From contig NZ_CP060789.1 of the NCBI RefSeq assembly GCF_014489575.1, forward strand, positions 2,790,001-2,854,000: DNA of 64,000 bases, written 5' to 3'. A model generated the notes under the pieces. The model was not told the DNA's origin. It ran no database searches and saw only the letters and a list, made by a program, of their open reading frames with translations. Made by a program: the position numbers and the translations under genes. Positions 21,079 to 31,152 of the stretch are shown here, in pieces. Each line of letters begins with the position of its first letter. Within the stretch, counting starts at the first letter, position 1. This stretch comes from Tessaracoccus defluvii. Lineage in GTDB: Bacteria; Actinomycetota; Actinomycetes; Propionibacteriales; Propionibacteriaceae.

Positions 21079-22206
21079 GTGAGTATCACCTGTCGGCCCA
21101 TCAGCAGCGAGCGGCACCTGGACTTCATCGTCTCCCGCGGCGCCGCCTCGTTCCTCCAGACGCCCGCGTGGGCGCGCGTGAAGAAGGACTGGCGCGGCGA
21201 GAGCGTCGGGTTCTTCGACGGCGACAACCTGACCGGCGTCGGGCTCGTCATGTACCGCCAGCTGCCGAAGCTGAAGCGCTACCTCGCCTACCTGCCCGAG
21301 GGCCCCGTGCTCGACTGGGCCCGGTCGGACGTCGACGCGCATCTGCAGGCGCTCGTGGCCTTCGCCAAGGAGCGCAGGGCGTTCGCGGTGCGGATCGGCC
21401 CCGCCTTCGCGCACCGCCGCTGGCTGCCGGCCACCATCAAGGCCGCCATCGCCGACGACACCGTCACCCGACTGTCCCAGGTGGAGCCCGACGAGACGGT
21501 GCTGGTCGGCACCCGGGTGCGCCACCAGCTGCTGCATCTCGGCTGGACGACCGACGAGACCGGCCACGGCTTCGCCGCCGGCCAGCCCATGTTCAACTTC
21601 CAGCTCCCGCTGCGTTCCGCCGACGGCACCCAGCTCACCGAGGCCGAGCTCCTCAAGGGCATGAACCAACTGTTCCGCCGCAACATCAAGAAGGCCGCCA
21701 AGGAGGGCGTCGAGGTGCGCCTCGGCACCCGCGCCGAGCTGGCCGACTTCCACCGCATCTACCTGGAGACGGCGCAGCGTGACGGCTTCACGGGCCGCGC
21801 CCTGGCCTACTTCGAGGAGATGTGGGACGCCCTCAACGCCGAGGATCCGGACAGGATGCGCCTCTACCTGGCCGAACACGACGGCGACCTGGTCGCCGCG
21901 ACGACCATGGTGCGGGTCGGCACCCACGCCTGGTACTCGTACGGCGCCTCCACCAACACCAAGCGCGAGGTGCGCGGGTCGAACGCCATCCAGTGGCAGA
22001 TGATCCGCGACGCGAACGCGGCCGGCTGCGAGGTCTACGACCTGCGCGGGATCACCGAGGGCGTCGGCGCCGACGACCCCGAGATCGGGCTGATCCAGTT
22101 CAAGGTGGGCACGGGAGGTCAGGCCGTCGCCTACCTCGGCGAGTGGGACTACGCGGTCAACCGGCCGCTGTATGCCGCGTTCAACCTGTACCTGAAGCGG
22201 CGGTGA
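21079..22206 (+). CDS. FemX/FemAB-family aminoacyltransferase (peptidoglycan cross-bridge)
   Basis: FemABX enzymes add amino acids from aminoacyl-tRNA to the peptidoglycan precursor stem, forming the interpeptide bridge. The 375-residue protein has the two GNAT-like domains: N-terminal SFLQTPAWARVKKDWRGESV with YRQLPKLKRYLAYLPEGPVLDW, and C-terminal ELLKGMNQLFRRNIKKAAKE (linker helices) with FHRIYLETAQRDGF and WYSYGASTNTKREVRGSNAI. The ending (FKVGTGGQAVAYLGEWDYAV) is typical. It starts with GTG, probably leaderless. The racemase-like gene begins 5 bases after its stop, so the pair may form one unit dedicated to cell-wall amino acids. Confidence 0.92.
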   Translation: MSITCRPISSERHLDFIVSRGAASFLQTPAWARVKKDWRGESVGFFDGDNLTGVGLVMYRQLPKLKRYLAYLPEGPVLDWARSDVDAHLQALVAFAKERRAFAVRIGPAFAHRRWLPATIKAAIADDTVTRLSQVEPDETVLVGTRVRHQLLHLGWTTDETGHGFAAGQPMFNFQLPLRSADGTQLTEAELLKGMNQLFRRNIKKAAKEGVEVRLGTRAELADFHRIYLETAQRDGFTGRALAYFEEMWDALNAEDPDRMRLYLAEHDGDLVAATTMVRVGTHAWYSYGASTNTKREVRGSNAIQWQMIRDANAAGCEVYDLRGITEGVGADDPEIGLIQFKVGTGGQAVAYLGEWDYAVNRPLYAAFNLYLKRR

Positions 22207-22210
22207 CCCG

Positions 22211-23235
22211 ATGACCCTCACGCTGCGGATCGACCGTGCCCGCTGGGAGACCCACCAGCAGTCCCTGCTCGACGAGTCGCCGGGCCTCGTGCCGGTCGCC
22301 AAGGGCAACGGCTACGGCTTCGGGCTGCGGCTGCTCGCGCAGCGGGCCACCCGGCTCGGCGTCGACACGATCGCCGTCGGGATCGCGCAGGAGGTGGCGG
22401 AGGTCCGCGCCGGGGGTTCGCCGGCGACGTCGTCGTGCTCAACCCGTGGCGGCCCTTCGACGCGGCCGCGACCGCCCTGCTGGGCGAGGCGGGCGTGATC
22501 GCCACCGTCTCCCGAGCCGAGGACCTGCGCGCCCTGGCGGCCGCGCATCCCGGGACGCGCGTCATCGTCGAGCTCGAGACGTCGATGCACCGTCACGGGC
22601 TGGCGCCCGCCGACCTGACGGCGGCCGACCTCGACGGGATCGACCTGGTCGGCTGGGCGGTGCACCTGCCGGCGACCGGCTCAGCGACAGAGGCCAGGGC
22701 CCTGGCGTCGACGGCGCGCGCCGTCCGCCAGGCGCCGGTGTGGTTCTCCCACCTCGGCCTGGACGACTACCGCGCGCTGCGCGCCGAACTGGGCGACGAG
22801 GCCAGAATGCGGGTCGGGACACGCCTGTGGCTGGGAGACAAGGGCGCCTACACGACCCTCGCCGACGTGCTCGACGTGCACCGCATCGCCAAGGGCTCCC
22901 CGCTGGGCTACCACCAGGTGCAAGCTCCGCGCGACGGTTTCATCGTGATCGCCTCGGGCGGCACCGCCCACGGCGTCGCGATGGCCGCCCCGGTGCCGCA
23001 GCGCTCGCTCCGCCAGCGGGGCGTGACGGTGGCCCAGGGCGTCCTCGACGCCGTCGGCCGCACCCTGTCGCCCTACGAGATCGGCGGGAAGAAGCGTTCG
23101 TTCGCGGAACCGCCGCACATGCACTCGTCGATGATCTTCGTCCCCGGCCCCACGTGCCCGGTGGCGGTGGGCGATCGGATCCCGGTGACGACGAGGATGA
23201 CGACCGTCACGGTCGACGCGATCGATCTGGCCTAG
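22211..23235 (+). pseudogene. Alanine-racemase-like PLP enzyme (one frameshift)
   Basis: The N-terminal frame starts MTLTLRIDRARWETHQQSLL and contains the PLP-lysine motif PVAKGNGYGFGL. It loses register after VAEVRAGG at a run of five G (22412-22416). A sixth G would read GGFAGDVVVLNPWRP and join the second frame, which is open to 23235. That part has the barrel segments TRVIVELETSMHRHG, VWFSHLG and MRVGTRLWLGDKG, and the C-terminal YEIGGKKRSF. Full length is about 341 residues. The variant lysine motif (KGNGYGFG rather than KADAYGHG) marks an actinobacterial subgroup whose substrate is uncertain. Linked to femX, so a D-amino acid for cell wall is plausible. Confidence 0.85.
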
Positions 23236-24704
23236 GCCGGCTCCGGACCCTCCGACGGAGCGGGCGCCTCGGGTTCCCCTGCCGGGGACCGATAGATGTC
23301 CTCCAGCGCGAACGGCCGTGCCGGCACCGCCGCGACCGGCTGCGGCTCCTCCACCGGCGGCAGTGGCACCAGCCGCTCCCGGCGGTTGAGTTCGCCGCCG
23401 ATGGGGTCGGGCACGTCGGGGGTGCGGAGCCAGTCGCGCTGGGGCCTCGCCATGTCGATCACCGTCTCGGCGAGAATGTAGGCGGCGACGCTCCACCACG
23501 CGCCGATCGCGAGCCAGTAGAGCCCGTAGGGCCCCAGCTGGGCCGGGGTGAGGGCGCCGCCGATCCAGCCCCACACCGCCAGGTAGTACGCCACCTGCGT
23601 GACGGTGAGCGCGATCAGCTCGGGCCGGTAGGGACGGGCGAGCAGGACGGCCAGGAGGAGCCACAGCGCCGTCTGCGGCGGGAACGCAGGACCGAACAAC
23701 GCCGTGGCCAGGATCACGGCCGCCACCAGCGACCCGACGCGCGGCCTGCGACGCGCCACGTAGAGGTAGGCGATCAGGCAGGCCAGCGCGAGCAGCAGCA
23801 GCACGAACGCCAGAGACCCCGCGTGCCGGATCGGCAGCCCGAACTGGCTGGCGAGGTACCACAGCGAGCCGTAGCTCAGCTCCTTGTTGATCTCGCCGTG
23901 GTAGAAGGCGTAGACGCGGTCGAAGCCGTTCAGCAGCAGCGGCAGGTGGACCGCGAGGAAGGTGGCCACGGCAGGGCCGGCGAACCGCAGCAGCGCGCCC
24001 CACCCGCCCCGCAACCCGCAGGCGACGGCCACCGCCAGCACGACCCCGATGGGCATCGTGCCCGCACACGCCGCGATCCCGAGCAGGATGCCCGCCTCCG
24101 GGGTGCGGCCCCGCGCGAACTGCACGAGCCCGACGGCGGTCAACGCCACCGGAATGAGGGTCCAGTCGATCAGCCCGACGGCGAGCACGATCGGCGAGCC
24201 CGCCACCACCACCGCCTCCCAGGAGGACCGGGCACGGTCGTCGCGGCCCAGCCGGGTGAACGCGAAGGCCAGGACCAGGAAGGCGATGAACAGGAGCACG
24301 ACGGTGACGCCGAAGAAGGCGACGCTGGCGTCGATGGCGGGCTGCAGGTCGCCGTCCGTCGCCCTCTCGAGGCCGAACACAGCGAACACGATCCGGTTGA
24401 CGATCAGGATGAGCGCCGCGATCAGCGGCGGGAAGGCCAGCGTCTCCGCCGTCAGCGGCGAGGCCCCGTCGCCGAGGCCCTGGCTCAGGTAGGTGACCTG
24501 GATATCGGAGTAGCAGGCGCGGATGTACGCGTTGATCGGGTTGGCCGCATCCACCTGCACGCACGGCACGTGCCGGAGGAAGAGCACCAGGAACAGCACC
24601 GTCGCGACGGGGAGCACCCACAGCAGCGGGGTGAACCACGGCCCGCGCGGGGCTGCGTGGCGGCCCATGGGCCCGCCGAATCCCGGCAGCATCGCGTTGA
24701 TCAC
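23232..24704 (-). CDS. Polytopic membrane protein, GT-C-like (Rv0051-type neighbour of ponA)
   Basis: The protein has about 490 residues and roughly eleven hydrophobic segments. An extracellular loop after helix 1 contains VDAANPINAYIRACYSDIQV and another has FDRVYAFYHGEINKELSYGS. The C-terminal ~60 residues are a soluble Pro-rich tail. It lies downstream of the class A PBP gene in the same direction, an arrangement known from mycobacteria (ponA1-Rv0051). The function of that family is not established; a glycosyltransferase C fold is likely from topology. The GTG at 24704 follows TAGAGT by 6 bases. Its stop overlaps the convergent racemase stop by four bases. Confidence 0.8.
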   Translation of the reverse strand: MINAMLPGFGGPMGRHAAPRGPWFTPLLWVLPVATVLFLVLFLRHVPCVQVDAANPINAYIRACYSDIQVTYLSQGLGDGASPLTAETLAFPPLIAALILIVNRIVFAVFGLERATDGDLQPAIDASVAFFGVTVVLLFIAFLVLAFAFTRLGRDDRARSSWEAVVVAGSPIVLAVGLIDWTLIPVALTAVGLVQFARGRTPEAGILLGIAACAGTMPIGVVLAVAVACGLRGGWGALLRFAGPAVATFLAVHLPLLLNGFDRVYAFYHGEINKELSYGSLWYLASQFGLPIRHAGSLAFVLLLLALACLIAYLYVARRRPRVGSLVAAVILATALFGPAFPPQTALWLLLAVLLARPYRPELIALTVTQVAYYLAVWGWIGGALTPAQLGPYGLYWLAIGAWWSVAAYILAETVIDMARPQRDWLRTPDVPDPIGGELNRRERLVPLPPVEEPQPVAAVPARPFALEDIYRSPAGEPEAPAPSEGPEPA

Positions 24705-24710
24705 GGCCCA

Positions 24711-24716
24711 ACTCTA
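24711..24716 (-). promoter_or_regulatory. -10 box of a leaderless promoter (GT-C-like gene)
   Basis: TAGAGT on the minus strand, 6 bases before the GTG at 24704. Confidence 0.5.
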
Positions 24717-24741
24717 GGCCAGCGCCACGGGGCGGTCCGGG

Positions 24742-26975
24742 CTACTGCTTCCCGGGCGGCGCGGTCCCCTGACCGCCGCCGTTCTGGCCGCCGTCGTTCT
24801 GGCCGCCTCCCCCGCCCTGGCCGTTGCCCGGCTCCTCAGGCTCCTGCGTCGGGGTCGGCGTGGGAGTGGGGGTCGGCGTGGGCGTCGGGGTGGGGGTGGG
24901 CTTCGGCTCCGGCGTCTCCGGTTCCTCGGTCGGGGTGGGGGTCGGCGTGGGCGTCGGGGAGGCCGAGGGGCTCGGGGAGGGACTCGCCGACGGGCTGGCC
25001 GACGGCGTGGCCGTCTCGCCACGCTCGGCCTCGATGTCGGTGGGCCTGTCGAAGTTCTCGACCGGCATGCCGTCGGTCGCCGTGGTCATGTAGTCGACCC
25101 ACGTCATCAGCGGGTAGCTGGAGCCGAAGAACGTCGCGTCGCGCGGCCGCTTGTAGTCGTCGAGGTCCTCGTTGCCGCTGTCGCCGGCCACGTACATGAC
25201 CGCGGTGGAGACCTGCTTCGTGTAGCCGACGAACCAGGCCGACGTGATGTCGTCGCCGACGCCGTTGGTGCCCGTCTTGCCCGCGACGGGGCGCCCCAGC
25301 GCCGACGCCTTGCGGCCGGTGCCCTCGTTGACGACGGAGGTGAGCGAGTCGGTGACGTTGGCGGCCACGTTGCGTTCGATCGTCTGTTCCCCGGTGGGAC
25401 TCGCCTCGTAGACGAGGTTGCCCTCGCGGTCGTAGACCTTCGCGACGATGTGGGCCTCGTTGCGCTGCCCAGCGTTGGCGAAGGTCGCGTAGGCGTTGGC
25501 CATGTTGACGGGGCTGACCTCGGCCGCCCCAGCGCGATGCGGTTGTTGGCGTCCCAGCCGGGGCCGGTCGGGGCGCCCGCATCGTTGGCCGCCGTGATCA
25601 CCTTGTTCGCGCCGTCGGGGATCTGCTCGGTGAGGTCGACGAAGGCGGTGTTGATGGAGTCGGCCGTCGCCCTGCGGAGGGTGACGGGACCGTACTGGTG
25701 GCCGAACTCGTTGCGGATCGTCTTGGTGTCGCCCCGGGGGGTGAACGTGTCGCCCTTGAGGATCGAGTCCAGCGAGAAGCCGTTGCGGAGGCCCGCGACG
25801 GTGGCGAAGGTCTTGAACGTCGAGGCCGCCGGGCGCGGCGTGGTGGCCCAGTTGCGCGAGCTGGCGACGTAGTCGTCCCCGCCGTACATGGCCAGGATGC
25901 CTCCCGTGGCGGTGTCGACGGAGCTGATCGCGACGTGCAGCTGGCTCGGGTCCTGGTCGCCCTTGGCGGCCTCGGCCGCCTCGACCCGGTACTTCTGGCC
26001 GGTGGCGACGGCGGCGTCCTGCATCGTCTTGTCGACGGTGGTCACGATCTTCAGGCCGCCGCCCTGGATCTCCGCCTCGGTGAAGCCCTTGTCGGCCAGT
26101 TCGTCCTCGACCTGCTTGATCAGGAAGCCCTTCGTGCCGCCGTAGCGGTTGTTGACGGACACCTCGGGGAAGGCAGGCAGGGCCGCGGCCGCGCGGTCGT
26201 GGTCGGCCTGCGTGATGGTGCCCATCGCGAGCATGCCGCCCAGCACGTAGCGGTAGCGCTCGAGCAGCCGGGCGAGCTTCTCCTCGCCGCCCGACGGGTT
26301 GAAGCCCGCCGGGTTGTTGAGGATGGCTGCCAGCGCGGCTGCCTCCTCCAGCGTCAGCTCGCGGGAGTCCTTGAGGAAGTAGGACTTGGCGGCGGCCTGG
26401 ATGCCGTACGCGCCGCGGCCGAAGTAGATGGTGTTGAGGTAGCCCTCGAGGATCTGCTCCTTGGTGAGCTCGCGGCCCATCTTGATCGCGAGCATCAGCT
26501 CCTTGACCTTGCGGGAGAGCCGCTGGCCCGAGTCGAGGTAGTAGATCTTGATGTACTGCTGCGTGATGGTGGAGCCGCCCTGCAGCTCGCCGCCCGTGGC
26601 GATCGAGATAGCGCTGCGGGCGATGCCGGTGATGGAGAAGCCGGGATCGTCCCAGAACGAGCGGTTCTCCGCCGCGATGACGGCGTCCTTCATGAGCTGC
26701 GGCATCTGCTCGTAGTCGATGGTGACGCGGTTCTGCACCGCGAGCGACCCGAGCTGCGTCGTCTCGTCGTTGTAGTAGAGGAACGTCGTGTTGGTGTTGA
26801 AGTCGGCGTTGGCGTCGGGAAGGTCGGTCGACTGGTAGAGCCACACGAACCCGCCGAGCCCGGTGAGCCCCGCGATGATGAAGGCGACCAGCGCGGTCAC
26901 CCCGATGCGCTTCCACACGCGTTTCGCGCGTGACTGCGTCTTCCGACCGCGCTTGTTCTTGGTCGTCTTCGCCAT
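24742..26975 (-). pseudogene. ponA: Class A penicillin-binding protein, bifunctional (one frameshift)
   Basis: This enzyme polymerises and cross-links peptidoglycan. It starts MAKTTKNKRGRKTQSRAK, then one membrane anchor (VTALVAFIIAGLTGLGGFVW). The GT51 transglycosylase domain includes ENRSFWDDPGFSITG, GGSTITQQYIKIYYL and GYLNTIYFGRGAYGIQAAAK. The transpeptidase has STFK, SIN (TADSINTAF) and KTG (AGKTGTNGVGDD). Between SIN and KTG the frame breaks at a G-run (complement of 25527-25530). A fifth G restores RIALGAAEVSPVNMANAYAT and the second frame runs to 24742. The C-terminal ~90 residues are PT-rich (TPTPT repeats) and end in a Gly/Gln-rich tail. Every catalytic motif is intact on both sides, so I expect a functional gene. 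Confidence 0.93.
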
Positions 26976-27063
26976 ACCGGTACCTCGTCTGACCTGTCGA
27001 TTGCCCTACCAGCGTAGGCGCGGACGCAACCCCGCCCTGTCCGACCGGGGTCGTTCCTGCCCC

Positions 27064-27666
27064 CTACCGGGGTGTCGGGCCCGGTCCACCCGCGGACGTA
27101 GCCGCCTGTGTCGCGTTGCCGACGGTGGTCATCTCGCCGTTGCGGATGTACCAGACGACCCCGTCCGCGTCGAGCACCTTCGTCACCCGGAGCCCCACCT
27201 CCTGGACGATCCCGGTGACCACACCGATGCGGACCTCGTCGCCGACCCCGAACTGGTCCTCCGACAGCATGAAGATGCCGGTCAGGTAGTCCCGCACCAG
27301 CGACTGGGCCCCGAAGCCGACGGCGACGCCGCCGATGCCGGCCGACGCAAGCAGCGGCCCCATCGGCACGCCCCAGATCGCCAGCGCGGTGAAGGCCGCG
27401 ATCCCGCCGATGGTGACGTTGGCGATGTTGTTCAGCAGCGAACCCAGCGTCCGCATCCGCTGCGCCTGCCGCTCGAAGTTGACGCCTCCCGCCCGGACGA
27501 GCACCCCCGCAGCGCGTGCGCCCAGGTCGACGGCCTTCGGCTGGGTGATCAGCGCCACGCTGTGGCGGATGAGCAGCGTCAGCAGGAGCTTGGCAACGGC
27601 CGCGACCAGCAGCACCACGGCGGTGAGGATGAGGCGGTGGAGGGTGGAGTCCGGCATGCGCCACAT
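27064..27666 (-). CDS. MscS-family small-conductance mechanosensitive channel
   Basis: This protein of about 200 residues releases solutes on hypo-osmotic shock. It has two to three membrane helices, with the pore helix PLLASAGIGGVAVGFGAQSLVRDYLTG giving the family's Gly/Ala pattern and the conserved VGFGAQ...V.D.L.G motif. The beta domain follows (FGVGDEVRIGVVTGIVQEVG). It is near the short end of the family and lacks a long C-terminal domain. Two in-frame ATG codons are possible, 27666 and 27657; neither has a strong ribosome-binding site. The gene stands alone, with the PBP gene 88 bases downstream and the M20 hydrolase divergent. Confidence 0.88.
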   Translation of the reverse strand: MWRMPDSTLHRLILTAVVLLVAAVAKLLLTLLIRHSVALITQPKAVDLGARAAGVLVRAGGVNFERQAQRMRTLGSLLNNIANVTIGGIAAFTALAIWGVPMGPLLASAGIGGVAVGFGAQSLVRDYLTGIFMLSEDQFGVGDEVRIGVVTGIVQEVGLRVTKVLDADGVVWYIRNGEMTTVGNATQAATSAGGPGPTPR

Positions 27667-27755
27667 TCTTCCAGCCCCTTGTTCCCGATTTCCGCTCCTG
27701 GCGGAGAGTCTTCGCCCACAGCGATCCGCCCTGTCGGTGCCGACCCGTCCGCTCC

Positions 27756-27761
27756 TAGGGT
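27756..27761 (+). promoter_or_regulatory. -10 box of a leaderless promoter (M20 hydrolase)
   Basis: TAGGGT, 7 bases before the ATG at 27769. Confidence 0.5.
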
Positions 27762-27768
27762 GACGGCC

Positions 27769-29036
27769 ATGGCTCCCTCCTCCCGCCGCGCGACCGTCGA
27801 GACCTCCGTGGCCGCCCGCGCCGCCGACCTCTTCCGCTTCTCCACCCGCCTCTACGGGCATCCGGAGATCGGCTACCGCGAGTTCGCCTCCGTCGACGCC
27901 TTCGTCGCCCTGCTGACGGCGAACGGCCACTCCGCCGAGGTCGGCGTGGGCGGGATCCCGACGGCGTTCCGCGCCCACGCCGGCGCCACGGACGGCCCGC
28001 AGGTGGTGATCACCGCCGAATACGACGCGCTTCCGGGCGTCGGCCACGGCTGCGGCCACAACGTCATCGCGGCCTCGAGCCTCGGCGCCTTCCTGGCCGC
28101 GGCCGACGCGCTGGCCGCGGATCCGGCGCTGCCCGGCGGGGTGACGCTGCTCGGCACGCCCGCCGAGGAGGGCGGCGGCGGCAAGGAACTGCTGATCCAG
28201 GCGGGCGCCCTCGACGGGTTCGACGCCTCCGTGATGGTGCATCCGGGCGGCCACGACGTCGCCGCCGGCGAGTCGACGGCCAAGCGGCAGGTGGTGGCCA
28301 CATTCCTCGGCCGGACGGCGCACGCGGCCGCCAACCCGCACCTGGGCCGCAACGCCCTCGACGCCGCCGTCACCGCCTACCAGGCCATCGCGCAGCTGCG
28401 GCAGCACATCGTGCCGACCGACCGGGTGCACGGCATCTTCCTCGACGGCGGCGCCCGGCCCAACATCGTCCCCGAGCGTGCCGTGCTCGAGTTCTTCCTC
28501 CGCTCCCGCACGATCGACGACCTCCTGGCCTTGTCGGAGCGGGTCGAGGCGGCCTTCCGCGGCGCCGCGCTGACGGCGGGCGTCGAGGTGGAGGTCGACT
28601 GGGACGTGGAGCCCGTCTATCTGCCCACGCGCCTCAACGAGCCGCTGGCGGCGGCCTTCGTGGCACACAGCGCCCCGCGCCGGGAGGTGTCGCTGTTCGG
28701 CGCGGCGGGCGGTGGCCTGGGCTCGACGGACGTCGGCAACGTCTCCCACCTGCTGCCGACCATCCAGCCGACCGTCGCCATCGGCGACCCGGGCATCCCC
28801 GGCCACTCCCGGGAGCGGGCCGACTCCACGCAGACCCCGGACGGCGAGCGCGCCATCCTCGACTCATCGGTCGCGCTGGCCCTCACCGCGCTGGAGGTGC
28901 TGACCGACGCCGACCTGGGGGACCGCGCCTGGGCCGCCTTCCGGGCCCAGGGCGATCCGGTCCGCGTCAGCGATCTCGTGCCGGCCCGTCCCTGGCCCGC
29001 CTTCCCCACCGACCCGACCACAAGGAGCAGCCATGA
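27769..29036 (+). CDS. M20-family metallo-amidohydrolase (AbgB/IAA-amide hydrolase group)
   Basis: M20 amidohydrolases cleave N-acyl or aminobenzoyl-type amides with two metal ions. The protein starts MAPSSRRATVETSVAARAAD. Metal-site motifs are EYDALPGVGHGCGHNV and GTPAEEGGGGKELLI, with HPGGHD following. The dimerisation domain has TAHAAANPHLGRNALDA. The C-terminal end is GIPGHSRERADSTQTPDG. The frame as written has no stop at the gene end and continues to 29373 through the next gene. The likely true stop is the TGA at 29034-29036, overlapping the next ATG as ATGA, if one base is wrong near 29000. I give that end. Confidence 0.85.
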
Positions 29037-29680
29037 GTGCCATCCCGACCGACCTCGACCACATCGTCCTCGCCGGGCCCGACCTCGCCGCCGTGGTGGC
29101 CGGGTTCGAGCAGCTCACCGGCGTCCGGGGAGCCCCCGGCGGCAAGCACCCGACCGGCACCGAGAACCACCTCGTGGCCTTCACCGTCGGCGGGCGACGC
29201 ACCCGCCACTACCTCGAGCTCATCGGCCCGACGGCCGGCGTGGAAGCGTCCGAGGTCGAGACGTTCGGGATCAGCCGCCGCAGCGGGCCGGGGGTGGCGA
29301 CGTTCGCGATCCACCCCGCCGACGTCGACGCCGTCCACGCGGAGGCGTCGTCGGCCGGGGTGCGCCTGGGTGACCTGCGGCCCCTGTCGCGCAGGAAGCC
29401 CGACGGCGACCTGCTCGAGTGGCGCGTCTCCGGAGGCCCCGGACGCGACCCCGACCCGGCCGTCCCGTTCCTCATCGACTGGGCCGACACCCCGCACCCC
29501 GCGCTGGGTGACCTGCCGACGATCGAGCTGGTGTCGGTCACCGTCACCCACCCGGAGCCGGAGGCGCTGCGGGCCACCTATGCGGCGCTCGGCCTCGACG
29601 CCGACATCGTCGCCGGGCCGGCCCCCGCGATCAGCTTCACCGTCGTGGCCTCCGACGGCGGCCTCGTCACCGTCGCCTGA
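29033..29680 (+). CDS. VOC-superfamily protein, glyoxalase-like domain
   Basis: The 215-residue protein starts MSAIPTDLDHIVLAGPDLAA after AAGGAGCAGCC. The beginning LDHIVLAGPDL and HPTGTENHLVAF...RRTRHYLELIGP segments match the Glyoxalase_3 type of vicinal-oxygen-chelate fold, seen here as two half-repeats (second IELVSVTVTHPEPEALRATY). Family members include enzymes and binding proteins, so no reaction is assigned. It follows the M20 hydrolase with coupled translation, and the two may share a pathway. Confidence 0.85.
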   Translation: MSAIPTDLDHIVLAGPDLAAVVAGFEQLTGVRGAPGGKHPTGTENHLVAFTVGGRRTRHYLELIGPTAGVEASEVETFGISRRSGPGVATFAIHPADVDAVHAEASSAGVRLGDLRPLSRRKPDGDLLEWRVSGGPGRDPDPAVPFLIDWADTPHPALGDLPTIELVSVTVTHPEPEALRATYAALGLDADIVAGPAPAISFTVVASDGGLVTVA

Positions 29681-29698
29681 CTCCCGGCGGGCGCCAAG

Positions 29699-29704
29699 TA
29701 GACT
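29699..29704 (+). promoter_or_regulatory. -10 box of a leaderless promoter (pcnA)
   Basis: TAGACT, 8 bases before the GTG at 29713; no Shine-Dalgarno. Confidence 0.55.
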
Positions 29705-29712
29705 TGTCCCCC

Positions 29713-31152
29713 GTGCCCAGCCTGACCCGAGCCCAGAACAACGCGATGCAGGAACTGCTCCGCATCGCCCCGGTGATCGACGACCTCGGTCGCCTCTTCG
29801 GCGAGGCCGGACACAGTCTCTACCTCGTGGGCGGTTCGGTCCGCGACGCGCTGCTCGGCAGGCTGGGGCACGACCTGGACTTCACCACGTCCGCCCGACC
29901 CGACGAGACGCACGCCCTGCTGAAGGCCTTCACTCCGGCCACGTGGGACATCGGCCGGGACTTCGGCACCATCGGCGCCATCAAGCGCGACGGCGACCAG
30001 GAGTGGCAGATCGAGGTCACCACGTTCCGCGCCGACGTCTACCGCTCCGAGTCCCGCAAGCCGGAGGTGGCCTTCGGCGACACGATCGAGGGCGACCTGA
30101 TCCGCCGTGACTTCACGGTCAACGCCATGGCCATCGACATCGCCAGCCGCGCGTTCGTCGACCCGTACGGGGGCCTCGAGGATCTCGCGGACGGTCTCAT
30201 CCGGACGCCGTCGACGCCGGAGCGGAGCTTCTCCGACGACCCGCTGCGGATGCTGCGCGCCGCCCGCTTCGCCTCGCGGCTCGGGTTCTCCGTGGTGCCG
30301 GAGGTCGTCGCGGCCATGACCGACATGGCGGAGCGGATCTCGATCGTCTCCGTCGAGCGGATCCAGGGGGAGCTGACGGGGCTGCTGCTGACCGACTCGC
30401 CGCGCGAGGGCCTCGACCTGCTGGTGCGCACCGGACTGGCCGACCAGTTCCTGCCGGAGCTGCCCGCCCTGAAGCTGGAGATCGACGAGCACGCCCACCA
30501 CAAGGACGTCTACGAGCACTCGCTGACCGTGCTCGATCAGGCCATCGAGCTGGAGAAGGCCCGCGGCCACGAACCCGACATCGTCAACCGGCTCGCCGCG
30601 CTGCTGCACGACATCGGCAAGCCAGCGACGCGCCGCTTCGAGGGGCCGAAGGTGACCTTCCATCACCACGACCTGGTCGGCGCGAAGCTGGTCCGCAAGC
30701 GGCTCAAGGCGCTGGCGTACCCGGGCGCCGTCGTGAAGTCGGTGGAGAAGCTCGTCGAGCTGCACCTGCGCTTCCACGGCTACTCCGACGGCGAGTGGAG
30801 CGATTCCGCGGTGCGCCGCTACGTCCGCGACGCCGGCGATGAGCTGGAACGCCTCCACATGCTGACCAGGGCCGACTGCACCACCCGCAACCGGCAGCGC
30901 GCGACCCGGCTGCGGCGGGCCTACGAGGAGCTCGAGTGGCGCATCGACGAGCTCGCCGCCCAGGAGGAGATCAGGTCGCTGCGTCCCCACCTCGACGGGA
31001 CGCAGATCATGGCGGTCCTCGGCATCGGCGCCGGGCCGGAGGTCGGCGAGGCCTACCGATTCCTGCTGGAGCACCGCACCGAGCACGGCCCCATCCCCGA
31101 GGAGGACGCCGAGGCGCTGCTGCGTGACTGGTGGGCGGCCCGGCAGGGGTGA
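29713..31152 (+). CDS. pcnA: CCA-adding tRNA nucleotidyltransferase
   Basis: The enzyme builds or repairs the 3' CCA of tRNAs from CTP and ATP. The 479-residue protein has the nucleotidyltransferase core LYLVGGSVRDALLGRLGHDLDFTT (the GGSVRD and DxD motifs), then GDLIRRDFTVNAMAID and the neck motif DDPLRMLRAARFASRLGF. A C-terminal HD domain follows (LLHDIGKPATR...FHHHDLVGAKL), normal for actinobacterial members. The GTG at 29713 fits a leaderless start; a TTG at 29704 is the alternative. In mycobacteria pcnA sits next to DUF6049 and murJ. Here about 3.4 kb of other genes intervene. Its stop abuts the stop of the convergent kinase gene (TGATCA). Confidence 0.96.
   Translation: MPSLTRAQNNAMQELLRIAPVIDDLGRLFGEAGHSLYLVGGSVRDALLGRLGHDLDFTTSARPDETHALLKAFTPATWDIGRDFGTIGAIKRDGDQEWQIEVTTFRADVYRSESRKPEVAFGDTIEGDLIRRDFTVNAMAIDIASRAFVDPYGGLEDLADGLIRTPSTPERSFSDDPLRMLRAARFASRLGFSVVPEVVAAMTDMAERISIVSVERIQGELTGLLLTDSPREGLDLLVRTGLADQFLPELPALKLEIDEHAHHKDVYEHSLTVLDQAIELEKARGHEPDIVNRLAALLHDIGKPATRRFEGPKVTFHHHDLVGAKLVRKRLKALAYPGAVVKSVEKLVELHLRFHGYSDGEWSDSAVRRYVRDAGDELERLHMLTRADCTTRNRQRATRLRRAYEELEWRIDELAAQEEIRSLRPHLDGTQIMAVLGIGAGPEVGEAYRFLLEHRTEHGPIPEEDAEALLRDWWAARQG

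Noticed and set aside
24820..25010. Tandem short repeats that could be taken for a satellite or CRISPR-like array
   Set aside because: They encode the Thr-Pro tail of the penicillin-binding protein in frame, with no spacers.
22236..25199. Plus-strand open frame of 987 codons across racemase, GT-C and ponA genes
   Set aside because: It crosses three unrelated genes on both strands and is Arg-rich throughout.
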